The translations under genes were made by a program, and so were the position numbers. DNA of 64,000 bases from Cephalopachus bancanus (lineage: Eukaryota > Chordata > Mammalia > Primates > Tarsiidae): assembly GCA_027257055.1 (NCBI GenBank), contig JAPVLO010000232.1, positions 2,976,001 to 3,040,000 of the forward strand, written 5' to 3'. This document shows, piece by piece, positions 22,601 to 33,698 of this stretch. Position 1 is the stretch's first letter, and every line of letters starts with the position of its first letter. The notes below the pieces were generated by a model. The model searched no databases and was not told the origin of the DNA. It saw only the letters and a program-made list of their open reading frames with translations.

Positions 22601-23058
22601 CCCCTTAGCTTCTGTCCTTGATTTCTACAAGCAAGCATGGTCCCTCTTCCATATGGCAGGTCTTCAAATGGCTGAAGACAGATTCTCTCTCCCGAGTCTT
22701 CTCCAGGCTGAACCCCTTTTACTCTTCAACGGATGTGTCCTGTTTGAAAGTTTCTCCAGAGGCCCTCTGGTTTATCCCTCTCTTGTACAAGTATAGGGCT
22801 CAGCAGGGAAACATGCTCACCATGCTCCAGTAGGATGCTCAGAGAACCTGTAATCCCATTGCTCCAGGTGCTCTGCTTCCTCCATATGGCAAAGTCTGGG
22901 TCAGGGGGTCTTTTCTGACCGGCCCATCACATACCTGGGGTTAAGGTCATACAACCCAGGCCTTTCCTCGTGAATTGCTAAGTCACATCTTTAAATCCTC
23001 TACATAAAAGCTTGACCGTTTAAACCTAAATGTGGGCTCCTACTAAACTGATCATGAT
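22601..23058. other. Unassigned old sequence
   Basis: A stretch near 22655-22780 ('gtcttctccaggctgaaccc') resembles an ancient CR1-type repeat found across mammals. This is low confidence. Confidence 0.35.
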
Positions 23059-23186
23059 GGTTTTGTCCTGTTGCTAACTTTCTGAGCCAGGATCCTACAT
23101 AGCAATGTTTTCTCCTACCTGCTCCCTCTTGTAGCAAAATCTGTCCATGCTACCTGTTGCCACTTCTCCATCCTCTCTTAGCTCAG

Positions 23187-23493
23187 CCCACTGTGTTAGT
23201 TTGCCGAGGCTGCCATAACAAAATGCCACAGATTGGGCAACTTAAACAACAGACATTTATTTTCTCACAGCTTTGGAGGCTGGCAGTCCTAGATCAAGGT
23301 GCCAGCACATTCGGCTTCTAGTGAGGGCTCTCCTCCTGGCTTGCAGACGGCTGTCTTCTCTCTGTGTCCTCACTCGGACCTTCCTCTGTGCAGGGAGAGC
23401 TGGGAAGTCCCACTTCCAAATACCATCACAAGAAGGTTAGGGGTTCAATCTATGAATTTCGTGGGAATATAATTTTTAATCCATAATACCCAC
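23187..23493 (-). mobile_element. MLT1A-like LTR with 5-bp target duplication
   Basis: An antisense MLT1 LTR (23192-23488) starts TGTGTTAGTTTGC and contains 'ggctgccataacaaaatgcc', 'ggcttctagtgagggctctc' and 'aataccatcacaagaaggtt'. The flanks 'cccac' at 23187-23191 and 23489-23493 form a 5-bp duplication, as expected for ERVL-type integration. It is a solo LTR inside L2. Confidence 0.87.
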
Positions 23494-23614
23494 TATAGCC
23501 TGGCTTTCAATGGTACCACCCAACTGAAACTGCTCTCCTCAATGCTACCCATGACCTCTGTACTGCTAAATGTAATAGCCAGTTTTCATTCTGATGTCTC
23601 AACAATGTCTAACA

Positions 23615-24142
23615 TATTGGGTCATGCATAAGTTCATAGCGTTTTTTGCTTGCCCATGGAATGCAAATGTCACACAATGGTTAGTCACAGTCCATCACAT
23701 TTGCCAGTTCTTGGGTTGGCTGATGTGCATTAAAGCATTTAAATGGTCTTCATCAGAGCCCAACGGTCTTCTTGAACGTGGAGAATCCCTCAGGGCACAG
23801 TGGCCTCTTTGAAATGACAGCACCATCTTCTTGCCATGCTTTCCCGATGGCATTCTCCCCACATGTGGCACAAATGTTTCCAGCCACCTCTGCTGCCTTC
23901 ACTCCTCTGTTAAACTCAAACTGAAGAATATGTCAGAAGTACTGGTTGTTTTACACTTGAACTTCATCTTCTTTGGCCCACAAATAGCACTGCCTTTCTT
24001 CAAATCTGTAAAAATGCAAGGCGTATTCACAAGCACAGCATTGTTACTCCAAACGATAAATGACAAACAATATACAAACTCCCAACACCATAGCATTGAC
24101 ATGTCCAAAACAAACACTATGAACTTGTGCATCAACCTAATA
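23615..24142. mobile_element. Mariner-type non-autonomous DNA transposon
   Basis: A 524-bp element (23617-24140) has inverted ends TTGGGTCATGCATAAGTTCA and, on the other strand, TTAGGTTGATGCACAAGTTC. TA dinucleotides flank both ends (23615-23616 and 24141-24142). It interrupts L2 cleanly. I find no transposase frame with a DDD motif. It may belong to MARNA or a similar Tc1/mariner family. Confidence 0.82.
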
Positions 24143-24642
24143 GTGGATCACTCCCTTCTCCTGGAGATGCTCTTTCCTTGGCCTCAGAGGAGGTCTCCTC
24201 TCAGCTTTCCTCCTATCCCATTGGCTGTTCCTTCTAGTCTTTGCTGGGCTCTTGAACTTACTGTCTTCTTGACCTCCGCTTTAAAGTCATCTGAGCAAGT
24301 TCCAGCATGATTCTCCAAGTCCTCATTTCTCCCCTGAATTTCAGACTCATAGGTCCAATTGCCCACTAAATATTTTAATGGCAGGATGAGTTTCTGAATT
24401 TTAACCCATCCAGGTAGAATCCTTGGTTTCCCAACTCCCTGTAAATGTCTCCCAACTCAATGAATAGTGATTCTAGTCTCAATTTTCTCAATTGCTCCAT
24501 CCGAGATTCTTAGAACCACCATATTCCACACCTGATTTACCAGCAGATTCTTACAACTCTACAGTTCATACAATATAGAAACAATGTAAAGTATCTACAG
24601 AGTCCTACCATTTTTACCTTCTCCATCACTCACACCCTAGTC

Positions 24643-25352
24643 CAGTGGTCCACAACCTTTTTGGCATCAGAAACTGGTTTCATGGAAAACAATTTTTCCA
24701 TGGACTGGAGCTGGGGCAGGGCGGAGGATGGTTTCAGGATGATTCAAGCACATAACATTCATTGTGCACTTCATTTCTATTCTTATTACATTGTATCATA
24801 TAATGAAATAATTATACATCTCACCATAAGAAAAAGAGGTGTGAACAGAAGTGGTAAATAAAATAATGAGCGGGTCACTCGTAGACTATCGTAAGTAAAT
24901 GTCGGATAATGACTTAAAGCCGACCACCAGATGCAGCTGTACAATTGAAGTCCATCAGCTCACTTGCCACTCATGGATAGGGTTTTGATATGAGTCTGCA
25001 GGCAATTGATTTAGGATGATCTCTGTGCAGTCAAACCCCACCGCTCATGTTCATCTGTATTTGCAGCCGCTCCCCGGGGGCTAGCATCACTGCCTCAGCC
25101 CCACCTCAGATCATCAGGCATGAGAGTCTCACAAGGAGGTGCAACCTAGATCCCTCGCATGCACAGTCCACAACACTGTTCACACTCCTTTGAGAATCTA
25201 ATATCACTGCTGATCTGACGGAAGGCAGAGCTGAGGCAGTCATGCAAGTGATAGGGAGAGGCTGTAAACACAGATGAAGCTTCACTCGCCTCTCATCTCC
25301 TGCTGGGCTGCCCGGTTCCTAACAGGCTGTGGCCTGGGGGTTGGGACACCTG
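24643..25352 (-). mobile_element. MER1-type hAT element, extended variant
   Basis: The ends CAGTGGTCCACAACC and (reverse) CAGGTGTCCCAACC are hAT-Charlie MER1-type inverted repeats. Both arms match MER1B, but about 710 bp are present instead of the roughly 340 bp of MER1B. The extra internal segment (about 24770-25090) includes 'caattgaagtccatcagctc' and 'tttgatatgagtctgcaggc'. The same segment is in the copy at 35676-36346. Confidence 0.8.
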
Positions 25353-26050
25353 ACTAGGCTAAACCACCATTTGCTTAACCTAGACTATTAGAACAACCAC
25401 CCAGTTGGTCTCCCAGCTTCTGCCTTTGACCCTCATACTGGCTGATCTGCACGTGGACACCAGAGCCACCATGTGAGAGGCAGGTCAGTCACGCCTCCCG
25501 CCTGCTCAAAACTTTCCATGGTGCCCCCTGTCACTCAGAGTAAAATCCAAAATCATCACCAATGGTCAGAACGCTCCATGCCATCTGGTCTCGGCAGCCT
25601 CCCTGCTCTGGCCTCCCCCATTCTCTCCCTCGCCCACGCCACCACAGCCCCCACCGACTTGCTTGCTGTTGCACACGGTCTCCAAGCGTGCTCCTGCACG
25701 GAGTCTTTGCACAGGCGTTCTCATTGCCTAAAAACACCCTCCTCTTCACCTCAGCAACTGCCCCCACCCATTCAATACAGGTATCCACTCAAAGGTCCCT
25801 TCTGCAGGGAGGCTACCTCTGTGGCGCCAGCAGGCCTCACCACACGAACTTTGTGAGAGCTCCTCTCAGCCCTTGCCCACAGGAAACACAGGTCTGGCTC
25901 CCCCAGGAGCGGGTGGTTGTTCTAACAGTCTAGGTTAAGGAGAACTGGGGCAGTGGTTTCTGCCCTGCTTGGGTCCCAGGGCTAGAGCCAAGCCCAGCCT
26001 GGTCCAGGTGTTCTGTGTTAGTTGAATAAATACACTCACTAACCTTCTCA

Positions 26051-27088
26051 CCCCTGGGCAGATTGGTTGTGTGTGTGTGTCAATTATATTTGCCCGAGAA
26101 ACTGATTTCCTTCATGGTCAAAAAATACAATCAAAAATAAACTCTGTGGCCTGCACCATGGAAGACACAGACTGAAAGCTGAGGAATCCTAGATCCAGAC
26201 TGCAGACACCTTGAAAGACCAGTCAGAATCAGGAGTTTTTCACCCTAGGTAAAGGGCAGCCATTGAAATTTTCTGAGTCTAAAATGATAGATACTGTCTC
26301 CTAAATAACTGTCTTTGGGTACATTTTTTAAAAATTTTACTTGGATCAATTTGAAAGCAACTTGACATTTTCTTTTTTTATTAACTGTTTTTTTGAACAT
26401 GTTGACAAGTGTGGTTCGTGCTCCATGGTCCTAAGTCATTCTCTGGACCAGGGCTGGGACCACCGGGTCATTTACAAACAGATACACGTGACTGGGAACC
26501 CACAGACGGAAGCATCTGGGTCGTCCAACCCACTCCACACCCGTGACACACGCATCTCTTATGTAACACCTGGCGCAGCTATAGATAGCACACACATAGC
26601 CTCTCTTTCCTATTGCACGTGTAGGTTCCTGCCAGAGCTGCCTTCCAAACCGGGAGTCTGAGACAGAGCTTCCAAGCCAGGAACAGAGGGGAAGAGGGGG
26701 AGCCAGTCTGGCATCCACCAGGCCACGCACACCAAACTCCGATGAGCTCACCTGTGTGCAAATACACCGCCTGACAGCTGCTTGCAAGGACAGTTCAGTG
26801 GCAGGGGAGTGGCCAAGAGAACAGAAATCTCGACAGGGACAGGCTGGTGGTGAGGAGTAGGGAGCTGCTGAGGCCATTCCAAGGATCTGTTCGTGGAGTT
26901 CAAGTGAAAGACCATACAGAGCGGGAGACAGGGGGCTGGTGGGGAGCTCCGGGGGGCTAGGAGGGGCCTCGCAGAAAGGCTGCCCTCCACTGGCGCGCCC
27001 TCTGCAGCCTCCCGCCCTGGAGACCCCAGTGCCTGCAGCAATCAGAACCGTTCCCTAATTAAACGTGCCTGTCCTTGCCTCTAGTTTT
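26051..27088. other. Unassigned, partly GC-rich sequence
   Basis: A short (GT)n run lies at 26067-26081. The rest shows no clear repeat or gene. A GC-rich patch at 26930-27020 contains 'ctggcgcgccctctgcagcc'. Overlapping frames on both strands are compositional. Confidence 0.45.
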
Positions 27089-27089
27089 C

Positions 27090-27236
27090 TTTTTTGTTGG
27101 TGGTGGTGGTTGTTACAATGATGCGGTCTCACTATGTTGCCCGGGCTGGTCTCGAAACCCTGGCCTCAGGCCATTCTCCCACCTCAGCCTCCCAAAGTGC
27201 TAGAATTAAGACATGAACCACCGCAGGCAGCCACCT
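27090..27236 (-). mobile_element. Old Alu left monomer, antisense
   Basis: 'tctcactatgttgcccgggc' to 'cctcccaaagtgctagaatt' is an antisense left-monomer Alu (FLAM or truncated AluJ). Confidence 0.87.
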
Positions 27237-27292
27237 TGTCATTTTCTTATCTCCCTTCCAGGACATCATTTAATCACTTATTTCCTGATGCA

Positions 27293-27468
27293 GTCTCTCT
27301 TTCTCTCTCCTCTCTCCCTCTCCCTCTCTCCCTCCCTCTCTTTCTCTCTTCCTTTCTCTCTCTCTGTCTCCTCCACTCTCCCTCCCTCTCCTGCTCTGTC
27401 CCTCTCTCTCTCTCCCCACTTCCCTTCCCTTCCCTCCACCCCTCCCCCTTCCTTTCTCTCCCCTTGGG
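27293..27468. repeat. Long polypyrimidine (CT)n-rich tract
   Basis: About 175 bp are almost pure C and T on the plus strand, dominated by CTCTCTCC and CCCTCTC words. Its purine complement produces long Arg/Glu-rich false frames on the minus strand. Confidence 0.93.
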
Positions 27469-28198
27469 CTCGCTGGCTCCCCTGGGCAACTTCCACACTG
27501 ACCTCCCTCCCCTTGTGCTTGTAGCTGAGCACAGACCTCTCTGCCCACCCAACAGCCTCTCCCTGTGCTCCTGATTCCGCTTACATGTGCGACTTATCCC
27601 TGAGCAGGCCCTGCAAAGTCTCACTGCTCTGTGGGTGTGGGGCTTCACCTACAGCTGATGCACATCGGCAGGGACCTGCATGCTGGGGGGCAGGTGAGTG
27701 TGAGTCAGGCCTGAGGATGAGCCGCAGGCAGGGTACGCTCTCTGGGAAGCAGCATGTCTGGGTGTGCACCATGGCATCTTGGTGCTGGGCCCATCCTCTA
27801 GACTAGCTGAGACCTGGGCTGCAGCATGACTTGTGGGACGGCACTCACATCCCCGTGTCCCTCCCAGTGTTTGCTCCCACCCTCCAGGAACAGCACAGGC
27901 CACAGTCACAGGTTGCTATGGCAATCCCTTCCCACACCCCGCTTCCTCCTCCCCACGTTGGTCTCAGGAAGGTTTCCAGAGAGGAAGGCAAGCCCTCAGG
28001 CCCCACCTGGCCCCAAGATCCTGTCTCCTTCCCCTCCTGCACCACTCCAGGCACAGCCATCCCAGGCAAAGCTTGATATCAATTGGATATGGCTCCCAAC
28101 CCAGCTTCTCAAGGGGTACTGGGGATGGTTCATGGTGTGCATCACCTGTGACATCAGAAAGTTGGGAGGAACAGGAAGAAATGAAACTCACACATTTT
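27469..28198. other. GC-rich unassigned sequence
   Basis: No repeat or exon could be supported. Several overlapping long frames on both strands reflect composition. Confidence 0.45.
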
Positions 28199-28199
28199 C

Positions 28200-28329
28200 C
28201 CAGCTGGGCCTGGTGGCTTGTGCCTGTAATCCCAGTGCTTTGGGAGGCTGAGGCAGGAGGATCGCTTGAGGCCTGGAGTTACAGACCAGCCTGGACCACA
28301 TAGACCTTGTCTCTACCAAAAAAAAAATT
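28200..28329 (+). mobile_element. Free left Alu monomer (FLAM)
   Basis: A single 130-bp unit runs from 'agctgggcctggtggcttgt' to 'gaccttgtctctacc' and ends directly in poly-A with no right monomer. Confidence 0.88.
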
Positions 28330-29724
28330 TTTTAAATTTTTTTAGTCTGCATGTTTTCAACCTACATGTTTGCATTACAGATAAAGAACCTATACATTTC
28401 AAACCTATGCCATTTTCTGAGACCCAGAAAAAAGAAGTAGGGCAGAATATGAACACAAACCTTATTTATCCATAGCTTATTTTGGTTCTTAACTATTACA
28501 TCACTCTTAAGAGTTCGGTTGCTGACATTCTTTAATAGGGAATAGACAACTAATTTTTTGGATAGTACCTGGGGCAAGAACTCTAAAATAATTGCTAAAA
28601 AAACACTTGAAGAGAGTGTCCTTGATCCCGTGTTCTTAGCCAAAATGGAGGCTCTGGGGCCCCTTCAGTATTCTTTTTCTTCTGGGTCACTTTTACTTCA
28701 GAGTCTACACAGGTTGATAGAACTAATGTTTTCTCTCTCAGTGTATCCTTAAAATCACCAGTCAAGGAACAATAGTGCTTGACGTAGGCAAAGTATATAT
28801 TTTATTTATTCACACATTTCAAGGTAAAAATAATTCTTCTAGCCTTAACCTCTGAGTCCAAATAGAGTTCCCTGAGAAGGAAGAGTCACCCGTGGTATGG
28901 CAGGCAGGTGGGTGACAAAAACCTGCTCCATGCCTCTCCAGTCGCAGGCCACTCCTTGAGAACTGTCTTTCCTGGGAAGAAGGCATCTTCCCAAGAGGAC
29001 CGTGTGCCACTGAGGCACGAGAAGAGACTTCAGGCTCCCTGATGTCACATGGCCTGTGCTCTGTTAGTCCTTGCGAGTCCGTGTGTGATTGGGAGTCTCC
29101 GGTATTGACAAAATCCATCCTGCCTAACGACCCTCCTCACTCCTAATCATTCTTGCCTTTCTTTGGGGAGGTTTTTTGTTGAGTTTCAGTTCAGATTTTT
29201 CATTGCCTCTGAGTTTCCTTCGATGTTACGAGTGGTGAAGCGATTAACATACTTCTTAAACCTTTCAGCAAACGAATGCTTAGAGTCCGTGTAGATTTAG
29301 TCACCACCACACAGATAATGGAGTCAACTACAGAATTTTCATAGGATCACAAAAGACTTGTACATCCAGTGTCTACAGTGAGTGTGTAAAAACTTAGAGC
29401 TGGCATTTTACAATAGAAAAAGCACTTTCCAAACATTTGCTCATCTCACCATTGTCTTCTCAAGAGTGGCTAGACCGAGCAACTCAGACAGATCTGCGTC
29501 TCAGCCATGTTCCACCCTCAGTCCTCATCAGAATGCCTGGCACCTCACAAATGTCTAGCAGACTTTCTTAAAGGAATGGCTGCTTTTGCCAAACTGTTCA
29601 GTAGAGATTCAAACTTAGAGGTTAAGAGGGAGCTGACAAATGTCAGAGTTGGACACAAGGCCAAGGCTTATGAGCTTTCCAGGCTCATGAAAGGTCACTA
29701 CTTTGCTTTTAAAAAGGGGTTCTG
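28330..29724. other. Mostly unassigned sequence with a weak minus-strand exon-like stretch
   Basis: No repeat family is recognised. On the minus strand a 37-codon frame ends at a TGA (29186-29188). Two overlapping AATAAA signals follow about 380 bp downstream (28801-28810, read on the minus strand). The frame is listed separately. The rest shows nothing I can assign. Confidence 0.4.
29186..29296 (-). other. Possible terminal exon or pseudo-exon (weak)
   Basis: The 37-codon frame on the minus strand encodes a basic peptide containing FAERFKKYVNRFTTRNIEGN and ends at TGA. It has an in-frame stop just upstream (29297-29299) and no start codon near its beginning, so it could only be a spliced 3' exon. 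No convincing acceptor with a pyrimidine tract is visible. AATAAA lies about 380 bp downstream. I do not recognise the protein and chance remains the likelier explanation. Confidence 0.15.
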
Positions 29725-29725
29725 G

Positions 29726-30050
29726 TTGAGTACAGTGGCTCACACCTGTAATCCCAGCACTTTGGGTGGCTGAGACGGAGGATTGCACGAGCCTGGGAGT
29801 TCGAGACCAGTCTGACCAATATAGTGAGACCTCGCCTCTACAAAAACAAAACAGAACAACAACAAAACCAGCATGGTGGCATGCACCTGTAGTCCCAGCT
29901 ACTCACAGCTACTCAGGAGGCTGAGGCAGAAGGATCACCAGAGTCCAGGAGGTTGAGGTTGCAGTGAGCCGTGATGGTGCCACTGCACTCCAGCCTGGGC
30001 AACAGAGTGAGACACTGACACACAAAAAAAATAATACAATACAATACAAT
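29726..30050 (+). mobile_element. AluJ-like element
   Basis: A full dimer runs from 'cacctgtaatcccagcactt' to 'ccactgcactccagcctggg'. A small duplication of 'agctactca' occurs in the right monomer. The tail ends in an AATAC repeat (30033-30048). Confidence 0.9.
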
Positions 30051-30214
30051 GTTGCAAAGAGTATAAATGGCCCAGTTGGGAAATCTTAGGGATTGTCTAC
30101 AATCTGTGGCATCGCATCATGAGAAGACAATGCCAGAACAGCCTAAGACCCAGCCTCAGCACTGGGCAGTACTCATGCTACCTACTCAGCATTTTGCTGT
30201 GAGCATTAAATGAG

Positions 30215-30600
30215 AAAGAGTGATGGTTATTTTATGGATCACCTTGCCTAGGTTATAGTGCCCAGTTGTTTGTTCAAACACCAACCTAGATGCTTCTGTA
30301 TACTTTTATGATTTTTGATATTAGATGTGATTAGTATATAATTCCATAGACTTTAAATGAAAACAGATGACCCGCCACACTGTGGGTTAGGCTTATGCAA
30401 TCAGTTGAATGCCTCAACAGCAAAGACTGAGGTTCTTGAAGAAGGAATTTTGCCTCAAGAATGCAACAAAATTGGATTTGTTTCTCTGAAAAGCCTTAAT
30501 AATTACCATAAGCCAAGTCCTTACATGCTCTTTGACAGAGTAGTTACCCGAATGTCCATTCTCTTCCATGATTCTTCCTGAACCCAGCTTCACCAGCTTA
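30215..30600 (+). mobile_element. MLT2-like (ERVL) LTR, decayed
   Basis: 'gtgatggttattttatggat', 'gttcaaacaccaacctagat', 'gccacactgtgggttaggct', 'gcaatcagttgaatgcctca' and 'gaaggaattttgcctcaaga' keep the order of an ERVL-class MLT2 LTR. The 3' end is unclear. Confidence 0.62.
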
Positions 30601-30713
30601 TCAAATATATGAGTGCCTACCTACAAAGCACCAGAAAGAGAAGACTCAGCAACAGCAAAAACTTGCCCGAGGTCATGACCAGTCTATGGCAATACTAGGA
30701 TCCACATCCCAGT

Positions 30714-31003
30714 CTTTTTTTTTTTTGAGTTGGAGTGTCCCTCTGTCACCCAGGCTAGAGTACAGTAGCATGCACACAGTCACTGCAGCCTCGATCTCCT
30801 GGGCTCAAGTGATCCTCCCACCTCAGCCTTTCAAGTAGCTGGGACTACAGATGCATGCCCTTCACCTAGCAAATTTTTTTATTTATTGTAGAGATGGGGT
30901 CTCATCAAGTTGCCCAGGATGGTCTCGAACCCCTGGGCTCAGGCAATCCTCTCTCCTCCACCTCCCAAAGGCTAGGATGGCAGGCCTGAGCTCCACACCC
31001 AGC
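30714..31003 (-). mobile_element. AluJ-like element, antisense
   Basis: It runs from poly-T with 'gagttggagtgtccctctgt' to 'ctgagctccacacccagccc'. It is a dimeric Alu with moderate decay. Confidence 0.9.
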
Positions 31004-31478
31004 CCAGTCTTATGACTGATCATCTGTTTCTTCTGCTTTCTTTTGCCAACCCATTTTTCCAACCCAGATGCTGTGACATTTAACCATAGAAATCAGATCT
31101 CCCAGCAAGAACCTACTACAGTCACCTGGGTCATAACTATACCTTGAACTTGCATATTTCCCTTAGGGTTTGCTTCATCCTGTCAGCTGAGAGTGTCCTA
31201 GTGAGAGCCCACCTTGCTGGTTAGTCCCCACACCGGAAGATTGCATGGCCCATCACATGGGGACCTGCTGTGATGTCTGCTGCCAGGAACCTGTGTTCCC
31301 AGCACTGTGTTCTTGACTTCCATGCTCTAGCTAGTCTGTCTGTGTATGGTCAGTTAGCTCAATCATATAAGCCAGCACCTAAAAAGGCATGGTAAAGGAT
31401 TCTCCCCAGTTGTGTAATTAGAGAAGCAGTCATCCCCAAGACCGCCCTCACTTCTAACACCAACTGCAAGGCCTGAGG
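31004..31478. other. Unassigned sequence
   Basis: No supported feature was found. Confidence 0.5.
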
Positions 31479-31479
31479 G

Positions 31480-31960
31480 ATTTCCAAGACTGCTAGTAGG
31501 TTTGATCATTTGCTAGAAAGACTCGCAGAACACATGGAAAGCTGTTATCCTCACAATTATGATTTACAACAGCGATAGGACACAGAGTAAAATTAGCCAA
31601 GGGAAGCGACCATGAGGCAGAATCCAGGAAGAGTCCACACATAAAGTTCCCAGCTGTCCTCCCCCATGATTTGGACAGTGTTAATTCCTCCAGGTAATGA
31701 GATAAGATACATGCATGCAGTACTGCTAACCAGGAAAGCTCACATGAGCCTGGGTGTCCAGCATCTTTATTGGGGCCCCATGGTTGACTTCCCATGTAGC
31801 TGACATTCAGTCCCCAAACTCTCAGAGGTCAAGTAGATACTAGCTGGCCTAAAGCCCCCACTAAACCACACTGTCCAGTGTGACCAAGGTCCCCAGGTAA
31901 CCAAGACACTTTTATTAGGCAGAACGGTCCAAGGGCCTGGAAATCACCTCCCAGGAGCTG
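31480..31960. mobile_element. LTR-like old repeat (family unassigned)
   Basis: 'gatcatttgctagaaagact' followed by 'cgcagaacacatggaaagct' and later 'ccaggtaaccaagacacttt' resemble a common retroviral LTR of mammals. Orientation and family are not settled. Confidence 0.4.
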
Positions 31961-32600
31961 AGAGCCAAGGCCAGGCCACCCTGGATCAGCTTCATTTCTT
32001 TACTACATCCACCCCCATTGCATAGCAGGGGTGCCCCTCAACTCTGCAGTATTCCACAGCTGCCTGCTATATTCCTAGCTCTGACTAATCCCTTGGAATG
32101 TGGGAGCTTCCTGTCTTAGAAGGGACCAAGAGAGGGTCTAGGGAAGACTCCATGTGTGTCACCACCACTGTCAGCATTTAATGAGATGACAGGTCCACCG
32201 GGGGTGCTGTGGTTTGTCCCTCTGCCTTCCTCACTGGGACATTCAGCAGGGATTTGCCCCATCCCCAGGTTAGCCCAGAATCCTTCCTGCTCCAGTGACC
32301 TAGGCGACTCACTCCTTTCTGCCATGGCAACCCCAGCTCAGCAGACAGCAGCATCTTCACTTACGCAGAACACCTCTTCTTCCAACCGGTTGCCCAGCTC
32401 GCCTTTTGTGTCAGGTCAGAAAAAAATCTCAACATTTCGAACATTCAGATTCCTCTTTGCCCACATGTATGGTAAGGCCCAGGAATGCGTGCCGGTAGGA
32501 AGCCTCCATGATGGCCAGGGGTGATGACCTCAGAGATGGCTAGGTGGCTAGCCCCTCTGTGCTTTGCAGATCGCAGGACAGGGTGAGGAGAATTTATTCC
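31961..32600. other. Unassigned sequence
   Basis: No gene or confident repeat was found. The open frame at 32156-32524 lacks supporting features. Confidence 0.45.
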
Positions 32601-32607
32601 ACCCTCA

Positions 32608-32732
32608 CTTCTCTTTTTTCTTTTTTCTTTTTTTTTTTAGATCTTTTTCTTTTCTTTTTTCTTTTTTTTAGATCCTCCCATTTCAGCCTCCTGAGTTGCT
32701 GGAACCACAGGCATGAGCCACCACACCCAGCT
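32608..32732 (-). mobile_element. Alu remnant with expanded T/C-rich tail
   Basis: Only about 60 bp of antisense Alu remain ('cctcccatttcagcctcctg' to 'gagccaccacacccagcttt'). Upstream are two tandem T-rich units, each ending in TTTAGATC (32608-32644 and 32645-32676). Confidence 0.8.
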
Positions 32733-33698
32733 TTACCCTCCCACCCTGCCTGATTTATTTCTTTGGAATCCGGGAACCTTTGCAGCCACACTTGAGGGTA
32801 AGGGCGAGGGGTGAAACTGCCCACATGTCACAGATGCAGACCTCGGAACTCCAAGGCTGCTCAAGCCTGCGTCCCCTTTCCCACACAGACTGAGAGCACA
32901 GTTGCAGGGAGGCTCCATGAGGCGAAAAGAGCTAGTACCGACGGCAGGGACAGACATGGACAGGGAGGGGTAAGGGGGCAGAGTGACATGTGTGGGGTCC
33001 TGACCCATGGGCCCAGGTGAAGAGGTGAGCAAGTGGGTAGGGTCACAGCAGCCACGAGGTGCGGGGACTTTTCAGCCCCCGAAGCACGCCCAGGTCCTTG
33101 AGCAGACTGCCTCTCCATGTGAGGGGCTCACAGCTTCAGAATGAAGACAAGTGATGGCGCGGAGATGGCGACCCAAACGGCCTGTCTGAGCCACGACCGG
33201 GTCTGGCCTTGGTTCTGAAGTCTTGTCTTCCAAGGTCTCCTCTCTACAATGGGAGTCAACCGACTCCCCAGAGACGTCCTCGGGAGGAGTGAGGTGACGT
33301 GCCAGAAGGAGCCGGAACACCTGGAGGCACAGCGCACACTATTTTTACTTCGTACCTGAAGCAACAGCCTCCCTGCAGAGTCGGCTGTGTTGGCGTTTCC
33401 GCCCATAATGTTTGTGGTCGGATCATGTCTGTATTTAAACCAAACACAGTATTTAAGCCACCAGAAACAAGAAAACAAAGAGGGAAAACTCCATCACATG
33501 AGTTTTTTTTTTTTCCTTCAGTGTATCCATCCAGATGGTGACGATTAGTGGGCTCGCAGGATGCACCTGTCACTGTTTACATACACATTCCACCTATAGG
33601 AAGGCACCGGGAGCCCTCCGAGCAGTGAGGAGCGGGGCTGCGGAGTCAGATTCGGCTTAAGTGCTAGGATTCACCTCTGGGTCTTTGGTGGAGTCAAG
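32733..33698. other. GC-rich unassigned sequence
   Basis: It has no recognisable repeat apart from a T11 run at 33502-33513. Multiple overlapping frames are compositional and no exon could be supported. Confidence 0.45.

Larger units (their letters stand above)
23060..26050 (+). mobile_element. L2 interrupted by three different transposons
   Basis: L2 pieces lie at 23060-23191, 23494-23616, 24141-24642 and 25353-26050. They are collinear in the L2 body. The first is around 'cttctccatcctctcttagc', the second has 'ccaactgaaactgctctcct', the third 'gatcactcccttctcctgga', and the last runs through 'agtctttgcacaggcgttct' to the end with 'agttgaataaatacactc'. Removing an MLT1 LTR, a mariner-type element and a MER1-type element rejoins them. 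No L2 ORF is open. Confidence 0.82.

Noticed and set aside
27270..27648. Arg/Glu-rich minus-strand frames
   Set aside because: They are translations of the purine strand of a polypyrimidine tract.
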